Below are positions 35,758-44,505 of a DNA stretch of 64,000 bases, piece by piece (the first letter of the stretch is position 1; every line of letters starts with the position of its first letter). Source of the DNA: Nisaea sp. (lineage in GTDB: Bacteria > Pseudomonadota > Alphaproteobacteria > Thalassobaculales > Thalassobaculaceae). Both the position numbers and the translations under genes were made by a program. The notes under the pieces are model-generated. The model did not search any database. It was not told where the DNA came from and saw only the letters and a list, made by a program, of their open reading frames with translations. Location of the stretch: contig NZ_JAEPQA010000010.1 in NCBI RefSeq assembly GCF_017640745.1, positions 47,587-111,586 of the forward strand, in the 5' to 3' direction.

Positions 35758-35868
35758 GACTTAGGCGAGCCCCCGGAATTGGCGCCGAACGCGGACCGCG
35801 CCCGGCACCGAAGTGAAACCGTGCAAGCCTGGCGAGTCAACAGATGCGCACATCCGGGTGAAGCGGCA

Positions 35869-36573
35869 CTAGACCGCCGGCGCCGCCAGAACCCTGCAGT
35901 CCGGCGCCAGGGTCAGTTTCGGCTCGGTCAGTTCCTGCAGCGCTTCCAGCGTCATGCCATCCACCATCTCGCGCACGATCAGCCCGTCCGGCGTGACATC
36001 GATCACGGCCAGGTCTGTGAAGACCTTGGTGACGACGTTCTGAGCGGTCAGCGGGTAGCTGCATTTCTTGACCAGTTTCGGCTCGCCCTTGCGGGTGACG
36101 TGATCGGTCAGGACCCAGACCTGTTTCGCGCCGGCGGCGAGATCCATCGCCCCGCCGACGCCCGGCGGGAAATTGGGGTTTTCCGTCGTCCAGTTCGCCA
36201 GATCGCCGCTCTCCGAGACCTCGAACGCTCCGAGCAACGCGAGATCGATATGCCCTCCACGGATCATCACGAAGGCATCGGAATGGACAAAGAACGAGCC
36301 GCCCGGAACCAGCGTGATCGGATCCTTCGAGGCGTTGATCAGCTCCGGGTCTTCCTTGCCCGGCTCCGGTGCCGGACCGACGCCGAGGATACCGTTTTCA
36401 CTATGCAAAACGATCTCACGGTCCGCAGGCATGAAATTCGCGCAAGTGGTCGGCAAACCGATCCCGAGATTGACGAAACTCCCGTCGGGAATCTCGTTGG
36501 CGGCCCGCCAAGCAACTTGATTTCGCGTCAGTTTTTTGACGGCCTCGTCCCGGGCTTCAGCTTCCAGTGCCAT
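35869..36573 (-). CDS. 3-oxoacid CoA-transferase subunit B
   Basis: The ATG at 36573 gives 234 residues; an upstream ATG at 36609 adds a 12-residue extension without family similarity. It has the class I CoA-transferase subunit B features: FVNLGIGLPTTCANFM, the catalytic Glu in LHSENGILGVGP, INASKDPITLVPGGSFF, ALLGAFEVSESGDLANW and GVGGAMDLAAGAKQVWVLTDH. It would pair with the subunit A encoded at 38027-38713 on the same strand to move CoA between succinyl-CoA and a 3-oxoacid such as acetoacetate or 3-oxoadipate. Unusually, the partner gene is not adjacent. Confidence 0.9.
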   Translation of the reverse strand: MALEAEARDEAVKKLTRNQVAWRAANEIPDGSFVNLGIGLPTTCANFMPADREIVLHSENGILGVGPAPEPGKEDPELINASKDPITLVPGGSFFVHSDAFVMIRGGHIDLALLGAFEVSESGDLANWTTENPNFPPGVGGAMDLAAGAKQVWVLTDHVTRKGEPKLVKKCSYPLTAQNVVTKVFTDLAVIDVTPDGLIVREMVDGMTLEALQELTEPKLTLAPDCRVLAAPAV

Positions 36574-36794
36574 AACGGCGCTCCAGATTGGTTCGAATTT
36601 GGCGCCCATAATAACGGCAAATGCCTGATTTTGAAGTATTGCCGCTTTGCGCGGAGAAACTTATAACTCGGTCCGCACATCCCCGATAAGCGGGATTCTT
36701 CGCGGACCAACCCACGAAAATCGCGGATTGCGCCAGCCCCCGGTCGAGGAATGCCTCGTCCGCGGAGTGGCGCGACAGAACTGGGAGTACCCTT

Positions 36795-38000
36795 ATGTCT
36801 TACAGCGTTCATCGCGGCCGGCACCTCCTGAACACCCCGGGCCCGACCAATGTGCCCGAACGCGTGCTGCGAGCTATGGCCCGCAATCCGATGGACCTGA
36901 GCGACCCGGTACCCCTTGCCGTGATCGATTCCTGTTTCCAGGACCTAAAGAAGATCTTCCAGACCGAGCACGAGATCTTCATGTACGCGGCCAACGGCCA
37001 CGGCGCCTGGGAAGCCGCCCTCGTCAACACGATGTCGCCGGGCGACCTGCTGCTCGTGCCGGAACTCGGCAACTTCTCCACCGGCTGGGGCGAGATGGCG
37101 GAAGCGCTGCAGATGCGCACCGAGACCATCAAAGGCGACTGGCGCCGGGCGATCGACCCGGAGAAGATCCGCGAACGACTGGCCGCCGACAAGAATCACG
37201 AGATCAAAGGCCTGTTGATCGTCCAGACCGACACGGCGACGAGCGTGACCTGCGACGTCTCCGCGATCCGCAAGGCGATCGACGATGCCGGCCATCCGGC
37301 TCTGCTGCTGGTCGACACCATCCCGACGCTGGCGGTGACCGATTTCCGCATGGACGAATGGGGCGTGGACGTTGCCGTCACCGCCTCCCAGAAAGGCCTC
37401 ATGATGCCGCCGGGTCTCGGCTTCGTCGCCGCCTCCCCGAAGGCTCTCGAGGTTCACAAGAAGGCAACTTCGCAGCGCCGCTACTGGGACTGGTCGCTGC
37501 GCCTCGCATCCGAAAGCTACCGTACTTTCTGCGGCACCAGCCCGCAGAGCCAGCTCTACGGCCTCCGTGCCGCGCTAGACATGCTGCTCGAGGAAGGCCT
37601 GGAGAACGTCTTCGCCCGCCACAAGCGTCTGGCCGAAGCGACCCGGCGCTGCGTCGAGCACTGGGGCAAGGCAGGCGCGATGGAACTGAATGCGGTGGTT
37701 CCGGAAGAACGCGCGGACGGCGTCACCACCATCCTCCTGAAGGAAGGCATCGACGGGAACCTGATCCGCAATGTCTGCCGGGACGAGATGCAGTGTGCCC
37801 TCGGCGGCGGTCTTCGCAACCTGAACGGCAAGGCGTTCCGGATCGGCCACATGGGCGACATGAACGAGCCCCTGCTCTACGGAGCTCTCTCCACAGTCGA
37901 GGCGACGCTGTCCTACCTCGACATTCCGCACGAGCCGGGCGGCGTCACAAAGGCGATCGACTATCTGGTCGGTGAGCGGAAGAAGAACCGGGACGCCTGA
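36795..38000 (+). CDS. Class V PLP aminotransferase, serine/alanine-glyoxylate type
   Basis: The 401-residue protein starts near LLNTPGPTNVPERVLRAM, the hallmark of alanine-glyoxylate/serine-glyoxylate aminotransferases. It also has FMYAANGHGAWEAALVNT, DTIPTLAVTDFRMDEWGVD and the Schiff-base lysine in TASQKGLMMPPGL. These enzymes use glyoxylate as amino acceptor. The donor (serine, alanine or aspartate) cannot be told; BhcA-like aspartate donors are also in this fold. It lies on the opposite strand between the two CoA-transferase subunit genes, and is divergent from subunit B. Confidence 0.87.
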   Translation: MSYSVHRGRHLLNTPGPTNVPERVLRAMARNPMDLSDPVPLAVIDSCFQDLKKIFQTEHEIFMYAANGHGAWEAALVNTMSPGDLLLVPELGNFSTGWGEMAEALQMRTETIKGDWRRAIDPEKIRERLAADKNHEIKGLLIVQTDTATSVTCDVSAIRKAIDDAGHPALLLVDTIPTLAVTDFRMDEWGVDVAVTASQKGLMMPPGLGFVAASPKALEVHKKATSQRRYWDWSLRLASESYRTFCGTSPQSQLYGLRAALDMLLEEGLENVFARHKRLAEATRRCVEHWGKAGAMELNAVVPEERADGVTTILLKEGIDGNLIRNVCRDEMQCALGGGLRNLNGKAFRIGHMGDMNEPLLYGALSTVEATLSYLDIPHEPGGVTKAIDYLVGERKKNRDA

Positions 38001-38026
38001 TCCCGGTTCGGTTTCTCCGGCGGATC

Positions 38027-38713
38027 TCAGGCCGCGGTGGCGGCCTCCGCCGGGACGTGGAGCACGCGGTCGACGAAGATGCTCGGCGTGACAATGGTTT
38101 CCGGATTCATCTGGCCGAGTTCGACGATATTGCGCGCCTCGACGATGGTGAGTTCGGCAGCCATCGCCATGACCGGGCCGAAATTCCGCGCCGACTTGTT
38201 GTAGGTCAGGTTGCCCCAGCGGTCGGCATATTCCGCCTCGACCAGCGCGACATCGCCCTTCAGCGGATATTCGAGCACATATTCGCGCCCGTCGATCTCC
38301 CGGACTTCCTTACCCTCGGCGAGCTTCGTGCCGACCCCGGTCGGCGTATAGAAAGCGCCGATCCCGGCCCCGGCCGCCCGCATGCGCTCGCTGAGCGTCC
38401 CCTGCGGCACCAGTTCGAGCTCGATCTTGCCGGCAGCATATAGCTCGTCGAACGCGATCGATCCCGCCGAACGCGGATAGGAGCAGATGATCCGGCGCAC
38501 CCGGCCTTCGCGCAGCAAGGCGGCAAGGCCCTTGTCCCCGGTTCCTGCGTTGTTCGACACCACGGTCAGGTCGCGCGATCCCTGGTCCAGCAGGGCATGG
38601 ATCAGGTCCGTCGGAACGCCTGCATTCCCGAACCCCGAAATCAGCACCGTGCTTCCGTCCCCGATCCCCTGCACGGCTTCCGTGCGGGACTGGACGATCT
38701 TGTTAATCGCCAC
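38027..38713 (-). CDS. 3-oxoacid CoA-transferase subunit A
   Basis: This 228-residue protein has the subunit A pattern: GSTVLISGFGNAGVPTDLI, TVVSNNAGTGDKGLAALL, ELELVPQGTLSERMRAAG and GAFYTPTGVGTKLAEGKE. GDVALVEAEYADRWGNLTYN is also typical. It supplies the CoA-binding half of a heteromeric succinyl-CoA:3-oxoacid transferase. Its partner (subunit B) lies 1.4 kb downstream, separated by an oppositely oriented aminotransferase gene. It converges with that aminotransferase, leaving 26 bases between stops. Confidence 0.9.
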   Translation of the reverse strand: MAINKIVQSRTEAVQGIGDGSTVLISGFGNAGVPTDLIHALLDQGSRDLTVVSNNAGTGDKGLAALLREGRVRRIICSYPRSAGSIAFDELYAAGKIELELVPQGTLSERMRAAGAGIGAFYTPTGVGTKLAEGKEVREIDGREYVLEYPLKGDVALVEAEYADRWGNLTYNKSARNFGPVMAMAAELTIVEARNIVELGQMNPETIVTPSIFVDRVLHVPAEAATAA

Positions 38714-38866
38714 GACAGACCCTTTCCTAGTGAATTCAACGAGTACCGGGCGTCTTTATGACCGCGGACCGTCTCTGCGTCCAGAGACCTTTCGGGACAC
38801 CGGTCGACCGACGCAAATTTTACAACCTTTAACCAAACATTAAGCGTGCTCCCATATTGTATGCTC

Positions 38867-40069
38867 ATGAGCACCCTTCAATACATCTCCAAAGAGGCCC
38901 TGGAGCACGCGCTGCACCAGCATTGTCTTTGGTTGAACGACCCCACTGCCGGCCGGCCGGCAGACCTTTCGGAAACCAATCTCTTCGGAAGCGATTTGCG
39001 GCGGCTGAAGCTGCAGAAAGTGCTGATGCGCGGTGCGAACCTCCAGGGTGCCAATCTGGAAGGCGCGGACCTTTCGGGCGCCGATCTCACCGGCGCCGAC
39101 CTTATGTCTGCCAACCTGCGCGGCGCCAAGCTGGAGAAGACGAACTTCAGCCACGCGATCATCGCGTCGGTCGATTTTACCGATGCCGACATGCGCGGAG
39201 CCAACCTCACCCGCACGCGCGGCCGCGTCGCCGAGACCACGTGGTCCGGCGTCGAGACCGAAGTGACCCCGCTCAATCTCTCGCACGCACGGCTGCATCA
39301 CGCGAACATGGAGCGCGCGGACCTCTCCGGCGCGATTCTGGAAGACGCGGACCTTTCCGGCGCCAATCTCGAGCGGACCAATCTCTCCCACGCACGGCTC
39401 TGCGGCGCGACATTGCGCAATGCCAAGCTTGTCGGAGCCGCCCTCGACGCGGCCGACCTCAGCCGCTCGGTCGCAACCGGCGCGGATCTCTCCGGCGCGA
39501 TCCTGAAAGGCGCTCTTCTGAAAGGCGCGAACATGATCGGCGCCCGGATCAAGAACACGGACCTCTCCGGCGTCGACATGTCCACGGTCCGCCTCCACGG
39601 GGCGATGGACCCGGTTTCGGTGGAGTTGCACAGGCGCCTGATCGAGCATGATTTCTGGGTCACCACAGGCGGGGCGCGCGGCGCGCGGGCGGATCTCGAC
39701 GGCGCCAATCTGGACAATGCGGACCTGCGTAACCTCAACCTGAGCGGCGCACAGATGCGCGGCGTCAGCTTCCGGGGCGCGCAGTTCAACGGCTCGATGC
39801 TGATCCTCGCCGATCTTTCGAATTCGGATTTCGAGATGGCGAGCCTGAAAGGCTGCAATCTCTCCGGCGCAAGCCTGTGGGGCTGCAATCTGCGCGGTGC
39901 CGATCTGACGGATGCCGTGATCCAGCCGGCGCCGATCAGCACCAGCGACGGCAGCAAGGCCGGGCGGGTCCGCAAGACCAACCTGCGCGCCGCCAACCTC
40001 GAGAATGCCCTCCTCGCCCCCCTCGATCCGGAGCTCGTGCTCCTGGATGAGTCGCGGGCCGCGAGCTGA
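38867..40069 (+). CDS. Pentapeptide-repeat protein
   Basis: About 400 residues. After an N-terminal lead (ISKEALEHALHQHCLWLND) come many tandem A(D/N)LxG-type pentapeptides, for example GANLQGANLEGADLSGADLT and RADLSGAILEDADLSGANLE. These form a right-handed quadrilateral beta-helix. A linker (about 245-275, with HRRLIEHDFWVTTGG) divides the repeat array into two blocks. Such proteins include DNA mimics like Qnr and scaffolds, but most have no known role. The true start is uncertain: ATG 38861 or 38867; no clear Shine-Dalgarno sequence. Confidence 0.87.
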   Translation: MSTLQYISKEALEHALHQHCLWLNDPTAGRPADLSETNLFGSDLRRLKLQKVLMRGANLQGANLEGADLSGADLTGADLMSANLRGAKLEKTNFSHAIIASVDFTDADMRGANLTRTRGRVAETTWSGVETEVTPLNLSHARLHHANMERADLSGAILEDADLSGANLERTNLSHARLCGATLRNAKLVGAALDAADLSRSVATGADLSGAILKGALLKGANMIGARIKNTDLSGVDMSTVRLHGAMDPVSVELHRRLIEHDFWVTTGGARGARADLDGANLDNADLRNLNLSGAQMRGVSFRGAQFNGSMLILADLSNSDFEMASLKGCNLSGASLWGCNLRGADLTDAVIQPAPISTSDGSKAGRVRKTNLRAANLENALLAPLDPELVLLDESRAAS

Positions 40070-40099
40070 CCTCTCAAGCCTCTCGAAAGCCGGCGGGTC

Positions 40100-40786
40100 C
40101 TATTCAGGCGGGCGGGCGGACCGCACGCGGTGACGCAATTCTGAAAGAGTCACGTTCGCCACGCTCTTCAGAGGCAGCAATCCCCCCAATCCCATCCGGA
40201 GCGTGTGCTCGATCTTGTCCTTCGAGTAACGCACGACCGGATCGCTGATAGCGATCACGAGAGCCGACGAGAGCGCCTGCTTGACCCGCGGCCGGTTGGC
40301 CAGGATCAGGTCAGCGATCTCGTTCTCATAGACATGGATATAGACGCGGCCGACGCATTCGAACTTGTCGACCGACGGATCCCCCGTGTTCGGCGACGCC
40401 ACGATCTCGTCCGGAAACGGAAGGGCCTGCGCGGCGTTGGCGATGGCGACCATCCTCAGGCGCAGGACATGCGCGAGGACGGACATTCCGGCGAACACGC
40501 CCGTGACGCGCATGATCCCCATATAGTTCGGGGCGGCGAAGATCGGAGTATCGAACGCGAGTTCCGCGGCGAAATTCAGCACATAGATCCCGAGCGCCAT
40601 GAGCATGCTGACGGAGGAAAGGATCGCCGTCGCAATAGTCGCCAGCCAGAGAAAATAGGTGAAGTCGACGCCCTCGACCTGCGATGCGTACGACCGGGCA
40701 GCGCTCGACGGCGCGGCGGACGTCGGCGCTTTAGCGGGTTTGGCGTTCGACCCTTCGGCCGGTTTCTCAAGTTCCTCGGACACCAC
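40100..40786 (-). CDS. Two-helix membrane protein of unknown function
   Basis: The 228-residue protein has an Ala/Pro-rich cytoplasmic N-terminus and two membrane helices (YFLWLATIATAILSSVSMLM and MRVTGVFAGMSVLAHVL). The soluble C-terminal part ends RPRVKQALSSALVIAISDP and LRMGLGGLLPLKSVANVTL. The C-terminal segment vaguely recalls FliL-type domains, but no convincing signature is present, so I leave it unnamed. It is convergent with the pentapeptide gene (30 bases apart). Confidence 0.6.
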   Translation of the reverse strand: MVSEELEKPAEGSNAKPAKAPTSAAPSSAARSYASQVEGVDFTYFLWLATIATAILSSVSMLMALGIYVLNFAAELAFDTPIFAAPNYMGIMRVTGVFAGMSVLAHVLRLRMVAIANAAQALPFPDEIVASPNTGDPSVDKFECVGRVYIHVYENEIADLILANRPRVKQALSSALVIAISDPVVRYSKDKIEHTLRMGLGGLLPLKSVANVTLSELRHRVRSARPPE

Positions 40787-40882
40787 TAGGCTTCCTCAGC
40801 GCTCAGCGGACGGTATCGCATCCACAGTCTACGATTGGGAACTGCCATTCTCTGTTGCACAGAGCCATTCATCTGACTCGCA

Positions 40883-42574
40883 CTAGACCAGAATAGCCAT
40901 ATCCTGCTCAAGCTGGGCCGCATAGGGCCGGGCCTCCGACAGACGCTGTGCGACGGCATCGGGGTCGAGCGGCCGGTCGAACAAATAGCCTTGTGCCAGC
41001 TTGCAGCCATACTCGCGGATCTCGGTCAACTGAGCATGGGTTTCGACACCCTCCGCGATCGAGACCGCCCCCATCGCTGCCGTCATCGCGGTAATAGCCT
41101 GAACGATCGCCTTGCTGCCCTTGCTCGTTTCCATCGTCTGCACAAAGGATTTGTCGATCTTCACCACGCTGACCGGAAGGTCGGTGATGTGGACGAGCGA
41201 AGAATATCCGGTCCCGAAATCGTCAACCGCCGTCGTCAGCCCCATCGTGACCAGTTGTTCGAACAGCGTCTTGGCCGCCCGCATATCGGCAACAATGCTG
41301 GTCTCGGTGAGCTCGCATTCCAGGGCATTCGGCGCCAGATCCGCCGTGTGCAGCAGATTGCTCAGGAAAGGCACCACGCGGTTCTCGCGGACGTCGTCGG
41401 CGCCTATATTGAATGCGACCGGAACGGTGTTGAGACCGGCCGACTGCCACTTCTTGATCTGCCAGACCAGTTTTTCCAGGACGATGAAGGTGAGTTCGGA
41501 GGCAATTCCGGCCTGCCGGGCGACCGGGAAAAAATCATTTGGCGCAACCATACCCCGTTTCGGATGATTCCAGCGCAACAAGGCCTCGAGCCCAACGATA
41601 TCGCCGGTATCGCAATCGACCTTCGGCTGATAGGCCAGCCAGAACTCGTCGGGCCGCTCGGAGATCGCGCGCCTCAGATCGTGCTCGACGACCAGATCGT
41701 GAACGGCCTTGCGATGGGTTTCGTCGCGATAGATCTCGACGCTGCCCATGGCTTTCTGCATGGCCGCATTCAGGGCGAACCGGGCCTTGCGGACAATATC
41801 CTCGGGATCGAGGTCCGGATCGTTGATACGGCTCACGCCGAAATGCGGGACGATGCGCGCGGCATTCTCGCTCGGCGAATAGCTGACCTCGACGCAGGCC
41901 CGCAGTCCCTCGACGATCTTGCCGAACTCGTCCGTCGCGCTTTTGACGGCCGCGACGACTCCGATCGTCGAGTCGTCCAGAAGCGCGACTTCGGAAACGG
42001 CATCGAGGCGGCGAAGCCGCTCGCCCGCCTCGCGTACGATCCGGGCCCGCGTCGCTTCACCGAGCGTCCCGGCAAAAAAACCGAGACGGCCGAGCGAAAT
42101 CGCGATCACCATTTCCGTTCCGTCGGCGGCGAAATCTCCACCCTGGAGGCGCTGGCCGATACGGCTGCAGAAGCCGAGGAGATTGGGAAGTTTCGTCGCC
42201 GGATCGTTGAACGCGGCCCACACCAGTTTTTCTTCGAGGGCCACCCGGCTGCGCCGGTCGCGCAGGATGAGGAGAAACAAAGTCCTGCCGCCGCTATCGA
42301 CCTCGGACATCCGCCCCTCTACGAGCATACCGGAACCGTCCGCGCGACGGCCGTTGATCTCCACGACGTCTCTGGTCCCGCTTTCGAACAATTTTTCGCA
42401 GTCGGGGAAATAATCGCTGAACGGCGTCCCGATGGTCCGCATATGGTCGCGCCCGATCATCTCGGTCCCGCTCTTGTTGACCGCGATGATGAGCCGGTTG
42501 GAATCCAGCAGAAACGCGCAGTCTTGGAGCAGCTCAAAAGCGTCGAACTGGTCGGCGATATTCGTCTTCGTCAT
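40883..42574 (-). CDS. PAS-degenerate GGDEF-EAL protein, likely c-di-GMP phosphodiesterase
   Basis: The ATG at 42574 gives 563 residues. A PAS-like region (about 8-108) is followed by a GGDEF-fold domain with the signature site replaced by LDDSTIGV (about 199-206), so diguanylate cyclase activity is unlikely. The EAL domain is intact: EAL at 330-332 (GLEALLRWNHPKRG), ECELTETSIV, DDFGTGYSSLVHI and VKIDKSFVQTM. It is thus best read as a c-di-GMP phosphodiesterase with a regulatory GGDEF relic. No membrane segment was seen. Confidence 0.88.
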   Translation of the reverse strand: MTKTNIADQFDAFELLQDCAFLLDSNRLIIAVNKSGTEMIGRDHMRTIGTPFSDYFPDCEKLFESGTRDVVEINGRRADGSGMLVEGRMSEVDSGGRTLFLLILRDRRSRVALEEKLVWAAFNDPATKLPNLLGFCSRIGQRLQGGDFAADGTEMVIAISLGRLGFFAGTLGEATRARIVREAGERLRRLDAVSEVALLDDSTIGVVAAVKSATDEFGKIVEGLRACVEVSYSPSENAARIVPHFGVSRINDPDLDPEDIVRKARFALNAAMQKAMGSVEIYRDETHRKAVHDLVVEHDLRRAISERPDEFWLAYQPKVDCDTGDIVGLEALLRWNHPKRGMVAPNDFFPVARQAGIASELTFIVLEKLVWQIKKWQSAGLNTVPVAFNIGADDVRENRVVPFLSNLLHTADLAPNALECELTETSIVADMRAAKTLFEQLVTMGLTTAVDDFGTGYSSLVHITDLPVSVVKIDKSFVQTMETSKGSKAIVQAITAMTAAMGAVSIAEGVETHAQLTEIREYGCKLAQGYLFDRPLDPDAVAQRLSEARPYAAQLEQDMAILV

Positions 42575-42719
42575 GAACGGGTCCACCGGCCAGATCAAGT
42601 TCGGACACAACGACCCGGCAGCAGCGGTCGGGCCAAAGTTTCACGGACGCAGGATAATATTTGGTAGGACCCTAAGATTCCGTAAACGCAATGATTTAGG
42701 AACTCCGGGGTGCCGGTTC

Positions 42720-42750
42720 CGGCCATCGCCAAAGGCAATGGCCGTTTTCG
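42720..42750. terminator. Possible terminator hairpin between EAL and esterase genes
   Basis: A stem of about 11 bp (42720-42730 with 42734-42744, one mismatch) around an AAA loop is followed on the plus strand by TTTTCG. Both flanking genes are minus-strand, where no T run follows, so its use as a terminator of the esterase transcript is unsure. Confidence 0.4.
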
Positions 42751-42791
42751 TGGAATCAATCCAGTGAGGCAGGCCATCCATACGCTCGCGT

Positions 42792-43502
42792 CTATTTCCC
42801 GGCCTCCTCGAGCAGGGACGAAAGCTCATCCGGCATGTCCACCATGATGTCATGCCCGCAGGGCATTTCGCTTACTTTCCAGCCCGGAGCCCCCGTCAGC
42901 CTCTGGACGCAAGCATCGAATTGCGGCGCCTTGTACCCGGCGGCGCGAACATAGTGCTTCGGCGATATGGTGTCGACCCCACCGGTCAGATGGACGCGCT
43001 GGGTAAAGCAGGAAATCGGAAAATTCGTGCATTTCGCATCGACCCAGGCCTGATCGGCCTCATTGACGCGGAAGGATGCTGCGGGCGTCGGCGGCATCCA
43101 CCATCCCTCGCCCACAGTGCGCACCTGCTCATAGGCCAGCTTGACCCGATCCGGCGGACGGGAATCCATCGCGCATTCCCCGTTCGCCGGGACGAAGGCA
43201 TCGACATAGACCAGCGTCTTGATCCGCGCGCTCTGCCGGTCGGCGGCCCCGGTGATGACCATCCCGCCGTAGGAATGACCGCAGAGCACGACGTCCTCGA
43301 GATCTTCCCACTCGAGAAGGTTCGCGATATCGAGGATATGGGTCTGAAGGTTCACTGTCGGCGACAGCAGATGGGAGCGATCCGCCAACCCCGTCAGGGT
43401 CGGGGTGAAAACCTCGTGTCCGTCGGCGCGAAGACGGTCGGCGACGCGGCGCCAGCACCATCCCCCATGCCACGCTCCATGAACGAGAACAAAAGTCGTC
43501 AT
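42792..43502 (-). CDS. Alpha/beta-hydrolase, methylesterase-like
   Basis: A 236-residue alpha/beta-hydrolase: the N-terminal oxyanion segment reads FVLVHGAWHGGWCWRRVADR, the nucleophile elbow VVLCGHSYGGMVITG (Ser) and the C-terminal catalytic His lies in EMPCGHDIMVDMP. The short form without an extended cap and the HGAWHGGWCW motif match plant salicylate/jasmonate methylesterase-like and EstC-type hydrolases. Natural ester unknown. GGGATG-containing upstream sequence is short; start taken as the first ATG. Confidence 0.87.
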   Translation of the reverse strand: MTTFVLVHGAWHGGWCWRRVADRLRADGHEVFTPTLTGLADRSHLLSPTVNLQTHILDIANLLEWEDLEDVVLCGHSYGGMVITGAADRQSARIKTLVYVDAFVPANGECAMDSRPPDRVKLAYEQVRTVGEGWWMPPTPAASFRVNEADQAWVDAKCTNFPISCFTQRVHLTGGVDTISPKHYVRAAGYKAPQFDACVQRLTGAPGWKVSEMPCGHDIMVDMPDELSSLLEEAGK

Positions 43503-43710
43503 AAGAATTGCGTCCCGAATTCGCTTTCCGCCGCAGCAGGAGAGTTTGGCCTCGAAAGACTAGGGCTAGATGGTGGCACCGCGGTGTGTGCAGCACAAGG
43601 TCGCCGGAAGGCTTGGCGCATTCTTCCCCGAAACAGTTTCACTCCGCGGAAAGGACGCCTTTCCGAACGCGGCGAATCGCCTCGCCAGGCGTCACGGAAT
43701 GCAAAGCGCC

Positions 43711-44505
43711 TCAAGTGAAGTTGACCTCGATTCTGCCGAGTTCGCCGAGGTCTGCCACACATCTTGCCGGCGCATCGAAATGAACGGTCTTCACGATACT
43801 GCCGAGCAGCACGAACTCTCCCGCGCGCAGCGGTCGGTCCTGCGTCTGCCGCAGATTGGCCAGCCACGCCAGCGCTTCGAACGGATGCCCGAGAATATCG
43901 GCGCCGCTGCCGGAGCCGGCCTCCTCGCCATCGATGTAAAGCGTTCCGGAGACGGCGCCGAGATCCAGATTGTCCCAGTTCAGAACCGGAGCTCCCAGGA
44001 CAGCGCCGGAATTAAAGAAATTGTCCGCGATCAGCATCGGTACCGGGAGCGAGGGGTAATCCACGTAACGATCGTCCACCAGTTCCACGGCGGGAAGCAC
44101 CGCTTCGACATATCCGCCGACGGATCCGCGGTCGAAGCGGTCCTCGCCGGTCAGGTCATGCGACAGCAAGGCGCCGATCTCCACTTCGATCCCGATCCGG
44201 TGGTAGAGATCGATCTGGACGTCGGCCTGCTCGTGGAACTCCATGGTCGCGAAGATCTCGCCGGCACAGGGCTGGTCAATCTTCATGTACTCCTGCATGA
44301 CCTGCGTCGTGCAGCCGATCTTGTGGCCGACGACCGGCCCGAAGCCGGCCTGGGTCAGATGCGCGTTGAGACGATGCTGGAGGGCATATCCCTCCTCGAT
44401 CGTCTGCGGCATCAGCTCGTCCGGCATCCGCTCGGTCGGGCCGCCGCCGAGACGCGCGGCCGCGAGCCACTCGACGGCATGCCTGGTCAGATCGCTATCC
44501 GTCAT
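43711..44505 (-). CDS. 2-keto-4-pentenoate hydratase-like protein
   Basis: The ATG at 44505 shares its A with the TGA of the upstream gene, so the pair is translationally coupled. The 264-residue protein has the hydratase/decarboxylase signature GFGPVVGHKIGCTTQVMQEY, IGIEVEIGALLSHDL (metal Glu residues), and GADILGHPFEALAWLANL. Relatives hydrate 2-hydroxypenta-2,4-dienoate in meta-cleavage pathways or act on oxalocrotonate, but no such pathway genes are here. Substrate unknown. Confidence 0.85.
   Translation of the reverse strand: MTDSDLTRHAVEWLAAARLGGGPTERMPDELMPQTIEEGYALQHRLNAHLTQAGFGPVVGHKIGCTTQVMQEYMKIDQPCAGEIFATMEFHEQADVQIDLYHRIGIEVEIGALLSHDLTGEDRFDRGSVGGYVEAVLPAVELVDDRYVDYPSLPVPMLIADNFFNSGAVLGAPVLNWDNLDLGAVSGTLYIDGEEAGSGSGADILGHPFEALAWLANLRQTQDRPLRAGEFVLLGSIVKTVHFDAPARCVADLGELGRIEVNFT

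Noticed and set aside
40991-42667. Long plus-strand open frame opposite the EAL protein
   Set aside because: The EAL motifs are in the minus-strand frame; this one has no family pattern.
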